This document shows, piece after piece, positions 41,809 to 47,026 of a stretch of DNA of 47,026 nucleotides. The DNA is from Paenibacillus sp. LHD-38 (GTDB taxonomy: Bacteria > Bacillota > Bacilli > Paenibacillales > Paenibacillaceae). The notes beneath the pieces are model-generated. The model ran no database searches and had not been told where the DNA came from. It saw nothing but the letters and a program-made list of their open reading frames with translations. Numbering within the stretch: position 1 is the stretch's first letter; each line of letters opens with the position of its first letter. The translations under genes and the position numbers were made by a program. Location: positions 1-47,026 of the forward strand of contig NZ_JAVIFU010000049.1 in assembly GCF_031157315.1 (NCBI RefSeq). The letters run 5' to 3'.

Positions 41809-42855
41809 ATGGCGATACTAATAACAGGTGGAGCAGGATATATTGGAAGTCATACCTGTCTAGAGTTATTAAACATTGGCTATGAAGTAGTAGTGGTTGA
41901 TAACTTGTCTAACAGCAATAAGGAATCGCTAGATCGAGTAGATAAGATTACTGGCAAACATATTCAATTTTATAACATCGATTTATTAGATAGAGAAAAT
42001 CTTGAAGCAGTTTTTATGGAAAATAAGATTGATGCTGTTATTCATTTTGCCGGATTTAAGGCAGTTGGTGAATCAGTTGAATTGCCACTCAGTTATTATC
42101 AGAATAATATCACGGGGACTATTATTCTTTGTCAGGTTATGCAGAAATATAATGTGAAGAAAATGGTATTCAGCTCTTCGGCTACCGTATATTCTCCTAC
42201 TACATCTGGGGCGATATCAGAGGACTCGCCTTTGGGGGCCACTAATCCATATGGACGTACAAAATTGATGATTGAAGAAATCCTGCGAGATTTATATGTT
42301 TCAGATAATAGTTGGAGTATATCACTCTTACGTTATTTTAACCCAGTGGGCTCACATATCAGTGGTCGAATTGGTGAGGATCCGAACGGCATACCAAATA
42401 ATTTAACACCTTATATTACACAGGTAGCTGTAGGAAAGCTGAATCAACTTCGTATTTTTGGTGATGACTACCCAACGTCAGATGGCACAGGGGTTAGGGA
42501 TTATATTCATGTGGTGGATCTAGCGAAGGGGCATTTAAAAGCCATAGATAAAGTGATGATAGTAACGGGTGTTGAAGCCTATAATTTAGGTACAGGTAAA
42601 GGATATAGTGTACTAGAGATGGTCCATGCATTTGAACAAACATCCGGGAAAAGCATTCCCTATATAATTGTAGATAGAAGACCTGGTGACGTTGCTGTAT
42701 GTTATGCAGATTCCTCTAAGGCAAAAAGAGAACTAGGTTGGGTTGCAGAAAGAGGCATCGAAGAAATGTGTGCTGATGCTTGGCGTTGGCAATTAAATAA
42801 TCCCAACGGTTATCATGATGTTGAGGATAAAGTTATAATTGGGCAAGGCAGTTAA
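41809..42855 (+). CDS. galE: UDP-glucose 4-epimerase
   Basis: A 348-residue epimerase interconverting UDP-glucose and UDP-galactose (possibly also the HexNAc forms). GGAGYIGSH is the NAD site, FSSSATVYS and YGRTK the catalytic Ser/Tyr/Lys, and RYFNPVGSH the following block. AGGGGG precedes the ATG. Composition returns towards the genome norm in this gene, so it forms the right edge of the variable cassette and implies galactose or a derivative in the polymer. Confidence 0.94.
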   Translation: MAILITGGAGYIGSHTCLELLNIGYEVVVVDNLSNSNKESLDRVDKITGKHIQFYNIDLLDRENLEAVFMENKIDAVIHFAGFKAVGESVELPLSYYQNNITGTIILCQVMQKYNVKKMVFSSSATVYSPTTSGAISEDSPLGATNPYGRTKLMIEEILRDLYVSDNSWSISLLRYFNPVGSHISGRIGEDPNGIPNNLTPYITQVAVGKLNQLRIFGDDYPTSDGTGVRDYIHVVDLAKGHLKAIDKVMIVTGVEAYNLGTGKGYSVLEMVHAFEQTSGKSIPYIIVDRRPGDVAVCYADSSKAKRELGWVAERGIEEMCADAWRWQLNNPNGYHDVEDKVIIGQGS

Positions 42856-42940
42856 GTATTGCTTGATGCTTTTAATAAGTCCTATACACCCGCCCCACAT
42901 TCTGTTAATATACCCTTAACAAATCAACTACATAAACCGT

Positions 42941-43028
42941 ACGATAAAGGCAAAACCATTGAAAAGTGGTGACGCAAAGCTATAGGGGCTCATCTTATGA
43001 AGACTGCCAGCCAGCTACCGAATATCGT
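42941..43028 (+). ncRNA. Cyclic-di-GMP-I (GEMM-I) riboswitch
   Basis: The GEMM-I core is plain: GGCAAAACC, the short loop TTGAAA, GTGGTGACGCAAAGC, then AGGGGCT and the second domain ending GCCAGCCAGCTACCG. The outer helix pairs ACGATA (42941-42946) with TATCGT (43023-43028). Downstream, CCTCC (43030-43034) can pair either with GAGG (43039-43042) or with the ribosome binding site GGAGG (43058-43062) of a small ORF, a possible translational switch. It is the only riboswitch seen in the window. Confidence 0.9.
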
Positions 43029-43070
43029 GCCTCCCGTCGAGGTTTATGTGGAAAAATGGAGGTTCTTCCT

Positions 43071-43229
43071 ATGTTCATGCGCACTCAGCTCTTACGTGAA
43101 TGGCACCAGCTTTGTATTGTGTTTCACGAAATGCTTTGGGAAGGCTGCTTGGATGAAGAAAAACGAATGGAGATTTATTTGAAAATGGTTTATCACCAAA
43201 ATAAACTAGCGAATGTCGCGCTCTCCTAA
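43071..43229 (+). CDS. Small protein under the cyclic-di-GMP riboswitch
   Basis: A 52-residue ORF starting MFMRTQLLREWHQL, 8 bases after GGAGG (43058-43062). It has a helical, amphipathic look, with two Cys (QLCIVF, WEGCLDEE) and no signal peptide or membrane segment. I do not recognise a family. Its SD can be covered by the riboswitch's CCTCC, and a strong terminator ends the unit 45 bases after the stop, so the riboswitch and this ORF appear to form a complete transcript. Confidence 0.5.
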   Translation: MFMRTQLLREWHQLCIVFHEMLWEGCLDEEKRMEIYLKMVYHQNKLANVALS

Positions 43230-43274
43230 GCTATAAAGTGGAGTACAGCTTATAGATTTTAAATGGTATATGCT

Positions 43275-43316
43275 CAAGCTGACGCTGATCACCATCAAGC
43301 GTCAGCTTGTTTTTTT
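43275..43316 (+). terminator. Terminator of the riboswitch transcript
   Basis: CAAGCTGACGCT (43275-43286) and AGCGTCAGCTTG (43298-43309) form a perfect 12-bp stem followed by seven T, a strong intrinsic terminator. Confidence 0.93.
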
Positions 43317-43353
43317 GAAAATAAGGGTAAGGAGAATCATAGCGGTTCATTGT

Positions 43354-44103
43354 ATGAGTGATAGCCCTATGAAACCAAAAACAATGAATAAAACAAACAA
43401 AATTCGGTTTATTATTGCTGGTGCCATTGTGGTTATCGGAATAATCATCTATGGAAGCATGAGCCTTTATTCAAAGATAAACCAGGTGAACGAGTTAAAT
43501 GGTCGATTAGAAGAAGCGGCTGAGGTTGATAACGCAGAGGGAACGCCAACGAAATCGGATCAGCCGAGCGAACAACCGGAACAAACGGCTAATGCTGAAG
43601 AGACATCAATACCCGAGTCAGAGCCAGTTCCATCAGCTCAGCCTGAGGATGCCCTCCAGCCTAGCCCAACCGCAACTTTGACACCAGTTCCTGCGTCTGA
43701 TAACGTAGACAAGGGCCAGAAGCCAGGGGAAGAATCTACTACTTCGGAAGATAAGGCCCAGATGAAAAAGAAGATTGATGCTTCTGTTAATGCCAAGCTG
43801 CAGCAGCTTAAGTCCTCTTGTCAGGCAAGCAGCAACAGCTTAGTGAAGCAAATTGCGAATGAGCTAAGCAATGATAAAGAAGCGACGCTGGCGACGATTC
43901 AGAGTAAGTACCTGGACAAGGTTTTTTCTGCGGAGGCAGCTTGTGACGCGAAGTTTAATCAATTAATTAGCAATGCTCAGGGCGAATATCAGGCAGCGGA
44001 ATTAAGCAATCAAGCCTTGCCCGATTGGAGCTCGCAATATGAGAGTGCAAAGGCTACGGCAAGAGCTGACGCACTCGCTGTTATTGCAAATTCTATCAAC
44101 TAG
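43354..44103 (+). CDS. Membrane-anchored two-cysteine domain protein
   Basis: About 249 residues: one transmembrane segment near residues 18-38, a Pro/Glu/Ser/Thr-rich linker (about 60-135), and a helical C-terminal domain. This domain holds LKSSCQA (Cys about 156) and CDAKF (Cys about 197), the same pattern as in the next gene's C-terminus. The Cys pair could form a disulfide outside the cell. I know no family for it. The start is uncertain: ATG 43354 lies 19 bases after AAGGAG, and ATG 43369 has GAGTGA 7 bases upstream. It follows the strong terminator, so it needs its own promoter. Confidence 0.75.
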   Translation: MSDSPMKPKTMNKTNKIRFIIAGAIVVIGIIIYGSMSLYSKINQVNELNGRLEEAAEVDNAEGTPTKSDQPSEQPEQTANAEETSIPESEPVPSAQPEDALQPSPTATLTPVPASDNVDKGQKPGEESTTSEDKAQMKKKIDASVNAKLQQLKSSCQASSNSLVKQIANELSNDKEATLATIQSKYLDKVFSAEAACDAKFNQLISNAQGEYQAAELSNQALPDWSSQYESAKATARADALAVIANSIN

Positions 44104-44130
44104 CACGCCCTATTAGACTGAGGAGGCCCT

Positions 44131-45048
44131 ATGAAAAAGTCACGTGTAATATCTATTTTTCTAGCCATTATGATGTTGTCATCCGTTCTTGCAACCGCTG
44201 CATCGGCTGCATCAACGAATATCAAAATAAAAACGCAGCCGATAAAGCTAACCTTTGACGGACAAGCGCTTAAGCTGCCTGATGGTCAATATTCGTTTAT
44301 TTATGAAGGACGTACATATGTACCTATCCGTTATATCTCGTATGCGCTGCAAAAGTCAGTGAATTGGGATGGCGCGAAGGCTGCAATCTCCGAGCCGACG
44401 GAGAAAGAGCTTGCTGCGCTGAAGAAGCAGCTGCAATTAGCTGCTGCGGGCAGCCAGAAGCCGCAACCAAGTGTTGAAATTACAATGCAGCCTATAAAAG
44501 CTTCACTAGTATTTGACGGGAAGGTAGCAGCATTGCCAGCAGGCCAATCCATTTTTGGGTATAAAGGCTCCATTTATGTGCCGATTCGTTTCTTGTCGGA
44601 GTCGGTAGGAACACAAATCGGATATGATCCGGTTACAAAAATGGTTAGCGGTGAGTCTGCTGCTTATCGGGCGGAGCAAGGCGGCGGTGTTATCCCTTCG
44701 GGAACGGGTGGAGGAACTGGTAATGGCGGAGGTGCAGTGAAGCCTACCTATGAGCAAATTACGGCAAATGCAGAGGCCAAGCTCGCAGCGCTAAAAGCTA
44801 GCTGTCAGGCGACTTTAATGGATATCGGTCTGCAATACCTTGCAGCAAGTGCCGCAGATCAACCTAAGATTAAGGAAAAAGGTCTGCAAGAGGTTAACAA
44901 CTGCTCTGCAAAGTTTGAGGTTATTATGTCAGAAACAACGACTTCGCTGACGACTAACGGCTACAAAACGGATATTATTGCTGAGTACCGGGCCGCGTTT
45001 AACAAAGAACTTGAAGCAGGAAGAGAGATTGCGGAGAGCATGTCTTAA
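44131..45048 (+). CDS. Secreted stalk-domain (copper amine oxidase N-like) protein with two-cysteine domain
   Basis: A 305-residue secreted protein. The signal peptide ends at about residue 27 (ASA/AS). Two stalk-type repeats follow, the first with TYVPIRYISYAL (about 65-80) and the second with IYVPIRFLSESVG (about 147-160), the domain named after the copper amine oxidase N-terminus. A Gly-rich linker (about 188-206) leads to a helical domain with LKASCQA (Cys about 225) and CSAKF (Cys about 258) that matches the preceding protein. GAGGAGG precedes the ATG. Probably a cell-envelope protein; its role is unknown. Confidence 0.85.
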   Translation: MKKSRVISIFLAIMMLSSVLATAASAASTNIKIKTQPIKLTFDGQALKLPDGQYSFIYEGRTYVPIRYISYALQKSVNWDGAKAAISEPTEKELAALKKQLQLAAAGSQKPQPSVEITMQPIKASLVFDGKVAALPAGQSIFGYKGSIYVPIRFLSESVGTQIGYDPVTKMVSGESAAYRAEQGGGVIPSGTGGGTGNGGGAVKPTYEQITANAEAKLAALKASCQATLMDIGLQYLAASAADQPKIKEKGLQEVNNCSAKFEVIMSETTTSLTTNGYKTDIIAEYRAAFNKELEAGREIAESMS

Positions 45049-45100
45049 GCTAACTGCCGATTCTTTGTTGAGTATAACAAAAGCTAAAGGTTTGAATAAC

Positions 45101-45142
45101 GGCCAGCTGTGAGTCGTATAGACTGCATTGCTGGTCTTCTTT
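45101..45142 (+). terminator. Terminator after the stalk-domain gene
   Basis: GGCCAGC (45101-45107) pairs with GCTGGTC (45130-45136) including one G-U, with an inner AGTC/GACT stem and a T-rich tail, about 50 bases after the stop. Confidence 0.7.
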
Positions 45143-45171
45143 TATCTATCCAGACACAGTTTTAATAAAAT

Positions 45172-45188
45172 TGTAAATAGATTGTAAA
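45172..45188 (+). promoter_or_regulatory. Possible WalR (YycF) binding site
   Basis: TGTAAA-N5-TGTAAA (45172-45177 and 45183-45188) matches the WalR box TGTWAH-N5-TGTWAH exactly. It lies 108 bases before the pseudo-hydrolase gene. The area is A+T-rich, so a chance match is possible. Confidence 0.4.
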
Positions 45189-45295
45189 AAATTATATCAT
45201 TTAGCTAGTAGACCCCTACCATAGAACTAAAATATACATTACACTATCATTACAAACTATCCTGAATCATACAGCAGTGACAATGTAGGGGGACT

Positions 45296-46243
45296 ATGGG
45301 CATATTTAATTTGTTCTACCAATTCGATAGATGTACGTCTAACCCAAATGCGGAAGTCGTGGTACTCATACATGGATTAGGTCTGAATGCTCACACCTGG
45401 GAGCCGCTCGTCTTATTGCTTGTCGAACGGTATCATGTTTTGCGATATGATATGCGCGGACACGGCAAAAGCTTGAACGATGGCTCTGAATTAACGTGGG
45501 AGCTGCTGTGCAATGATCTCGACGACCTGTATCACGAATGCGATATTGAAAAAGCGCATATGATTGGTCATGGCTTAGGCGGCAGCTTAACTGTGAAATA
45601 TGAATTAACACGCCCAGATCGGGTGGAGACAGTCGTTCTAATTTCAACGGTAGGGTTTTATCCCCCGGGGCTTGTTAAGCGCTCCTTAAGCCTACGACAG
45701 GGCTACGCGGGGAATGGCGGGGCAGCGGAGCTTGGTGAGCAAATGACTCGTCTAGTCACTTGCCTGTCTCTGGACAGTGAGGAAGCAGGATGGATTAAAG
45801 AGGCTTATCGGCAATGTGATATGAAGGTTTACTTTCATTTAGCGTCACTCTTCGCAACCGCGAGTCCATTGGATGATTTATCTGCAATAACAAAACCTTG
45901 CATGGTTATAGGTGGAGAGAAAGATACTCTCTATCCATCCTATATGTCAGAAATAACAGCTGCGTTTATTCCGAATGCTCGCTCAGTTACTGTTTTAAAC
46001 GCGGCTAGTATGGTTTATATAGATAACCCCATCTACACGGCTCGAAAGATTATGGATTTCTATGCTAATCCGTTAAGCGGCAGGGAGACTGTTCATGCAG
46101 GAAATCCGCAGCTTGGAATTATGAACAGCGACATTGTTGAGTTGTTCAGCCAAGTGAACGCGGAGATTCCAAGCAAAGCAGCTCAACGGATAGAGGTTAG
46201 GCTTATCGGACTGCGACATTATGGATTGGATGCTGCTGCTTGA
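45296..46243 (+). CDS. Alpha/beta-hydrolase-fold protein lacking catalytic residues
   Basis: A 315-residue protein with a clear alpha/beta hydrolase core: LIHGLGLNAHTWEP (oxyanion loop), YDMRGHGKS, the elbow IGHGLGGS and IGGEKDTLYP with the acid Asp210. The elbow has Gly93 where the nucleophile Ser is expected. Where the catalytic His normally lies (G-H-x-V-Y-I-E-N-P) the protein reads AASMVYIDNP, with Ser238. Both losses point to a non-enzymatic binding or sensing role. About 55 residues follow the hydrolase domain. AGGGGGA precedes the ATG, and the end overlaps the next gene by 23 bases. Confidence 0.88.
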   Translation: MGIFNLFYQFDRCTSNPNAEVVVLIHGLGLNAHTWEPLVLLLVERYHVLRYDMRGHGKSLNDGSELTWELLCNDLDDLYHECDIEKAHMIGHGLGGSLTVKYELTRPDRVETVVLISTVGFYPPGLVKRSLSLRQGYAGNGGAAELGEQMTRLVTCLSLDSEEAGWIKEAYRQCDMKVYFHLASLFATASPLDDLSAITKPCMVIGGEKDTLYPSYMSEITAAFIPNARSVTVLNAASMVYIDNPIYTARKIMDFYANPLSGRETVHAGNPQLGIMNSDIVELFSQVNAEIPSKAAQRIEVRLIGLRHYGLDAAA

Positions 46244-46541
46244 AGAGGCCCGTAATGAAAATGACGAAGAAACGAAAATCAGACTCATTAAAGAAGTGCT
46301 TAGTTATACAGTAGAAGGACTGTTGCCGGGCTTGTACGATGATTGGGCGCTGCAGGAACGTAGCCGGCTGGAATACCTGCTTTTGGAGCTCGCGCAATTA
46401 CTGACAGATAGCTATAGGCGTAATGGTGAATATTTGGCCGCTAACCAACTGGTACGTAGGTTTGAACATATGTTTGGCGAGGCCTTACTCACAAATAACG
46501 AGAATAATGGGCTTCCTCAGAGAGGAGTAGATCATCATTAA
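46221..46541 (+). CDS. BTAD-like helical protein
   Basis: A 106-residue helical protein whose pattern resembles the start of the bacterial transcriptional activator domain (TPR-like): DWMLLLEEA, GLLPGLYDDWALQERSRLEYLL and SYRRNGEYLAANQLVRRF. It has no DNA-binding part. It starts inside the preceding gene in the +1 frame and has no SD, so expression must rely on coupling or frameshifting. The frame upstream of the ATG also reads BTAD-like (SDCDI) as far as a stop at about 46188, so a single ancestral gene may have been split. Family assignment is by eye. Confidence 0.7.
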   Translation: MDWMLLLEEARNENDEETKIRLIKEVLSYTVEGLLPGLYDDWALQERSRLEYLLLELAQLLTDSYRRNGEYLAANQLVRRFEHMFGEALLTNNENNGLPQRGVDHH

Positions 46542-46782
46542 TAGAGATATTTTTCAACAAAAAATCAAGCTAGAGCAAACAATAGAGTTGTTGCGGCGGG
46601 AAATGGTTGATAAGCTATTAATGAGCCAATCCTACCAATCTGATGAGGTGTTAGGGGCCAGTCAAGCGCTGGATCGAATTCTCAATTGCTATGACTGCGT
46701 GCGGTATGAAAGAGAATGCGGGAACAAAGCGAATTGTGCATATACGGCCTATGTTGAAAGCTCCGAACTTTATCAACGCTAA
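46537..46782 (+). CDS. Spo0E-like protein with cysteine-rich tail
   Basis: A small helical protein with the Spo0E-type pattern LEQTIELLRREMVDKL ... GASQALDRIL, the fold of aspartyl-phosphate phosphatases acting on Spo0A~P. An unusual tail follows with CYDC, then C and C (C-x2-C-x6-C-x5-C), which could bind metal. The start is unclear: AGAGGAG (46521-46527) is followed in frame only by ATC, ATC and ATT (ATT at 46537, 9 bases away); the first standard start, TTG 46588, has no SD and cuts into the first helix. The SD lies within the end of the BTAD-like gene. Confidence 0.72.
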   Translation: MNRDIFQQKIKLEQTIELLRREMVDKLLMSQSYQSDEVLGASQALDRILNCYDCVRYERECGNKANCAYTAYVESSELYQR

Positions 46783-46789
46783 AATCCGT

Positions 46790-47017
46790 CTATTTAAAAA
46801 CACGCTTCCGTTTATTATTTTTGATTTTGTACCAATAGTGACCATTCTCATCCTTGAATATTCGTATACCGAGTATCTTTAATGGTGTTGATAGCTCGGT
46901 AAACATTACATGACTTATGCAGTTCGTTCCATTTAAATGGGAAAGATATAGAGTTGGAAAATTGTTGTAATAATCGCTGATAAACGCTTGACTTTTATGA
47001 ATCACCAGAATAATCAC
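46790..47017 (-). CDS. Possible small ORF at the window edge
   Basis: An open frame of at least 75 codons on the minus strand, converging on the Spo0E-like gene. The C-terminal part (FKDENGHYWYKIKNNKRKR) looks protein-like and basic. The frame stays open to the window edge, so the start may lie outside; GTG 47017 has no clear SD. I recognise no family, and no terminator is visible between it and the Spo0E-like gene. Confidence 0.3.
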   Translation of the reverse strand: MIILVIHKSQAFISDYYNNFPTLYLSHLNGTNCISHVMFTELSTPLKILGIRIFKDENGHYWYKIKNNKRKRVFK

Positions 47018-47026
47018 GAGGAATAC

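Noticed and set aside
42966..43182. Longer frames (87 and 61 codons) starting within the riboswitch
   Set aside because: Their starts lie inside the aptamer; only the ATG at 43071 has a proper SD.
43270..43353. Upstream start for the two-cysteine membrane protein
   Set aside because: It would begin at the strong terminator at 43275-43316; the first credible ATG is 43354.

Overview
The window looks like a chromosome segment from a spore-forming, low-to-mid G+C Firmicute of the Paenibacillaceae (Paenibacillus or a close relative). The reasons are strong AGGAGG-type ribosome binding sites, an HPr with both His15 and Ser46, a perfect CcpA cre site, a triple-SLH surface protein, copper-amine-oxidase-type stalk domains, a Spo0E-like protein and a class I cyclic-di-GMP riboswitch. 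This assignment rests on gene content only; no rRNA or tRNA gene lies in the window.

Layout. 1-118: right end of an IS200/IS605-type TnpB element with its guide-RNA scaffold. 249-3292: an autoregulated TetR gene and a YhgE/Pip membrane protein sharing an operator motif. 3293-5318: about 2 kb of non-coding DNA holding four 185-bp modules separated by drifting hexanucleotide repeats. 5319-12633 (minus strand): a mannitol PTS operon, mtlA-mtlR-mtlF-mtlD-ptsI-ptsH, with its own EI and HPr; its regulator mtlR appears to start at a non-standard ATC codon. 12696-17570: a spermidine/putrescine ABC transporter (potABCD) and a DMT exporter. 18015-19968: a HAD phosphatase with a second mtlD whose cofactor site differs from the first, a candidate mannitol-synthesis pair. 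20298-22569: glutamate dehydrogenase and meso-diaminopimelate dehydrogenase.

22796-42855: an exopolysaccharide locus of the Wzx/Wzy type. It opens with a PHP-type tyrosine phosphatase, an SLH surface protein, a Wzz-like chain-length protein, a tyrosine kinase and a CapD-like sugar dehydratase. It continues into a markedly A+T-rich cassette (about 30.0-41.8 kb) of GalU, a priming sugar transferase, an epimerase, five glycosyltransferases, Wzy, a hexapeptide acyltransferase and Wzx, and closes with GalE. 42941-45142: a cyclic-di-GMP riboswitch before a 52-residue ORF, then two surface proteins sharing an unnamed two-cysteine C-terminal domain. 45172-46782: a possible WalR box and a tightly overlapping trio: an alpha/beta-hydrolase-fold protein lacking its nucleophile and histidine, a BTAD-like helical protein, and a Spo0E-like protein with a cysteine-rich tail.

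The genes group around sugar/polyol metabolism, polyamine uptake, ammonium and cell-wall precursor metabolism, and a phosphotyrosine-controlled cell-surface polysaccharide. The main leads are the mannitol-synthesis pair, the non-AUG starts, the 185-bp module array, the two-cysteine domain proteins and the pseudo-hydrolase/BTAD/Spo0E trio. All functions are inferred by reading the sequence; no database search was run.
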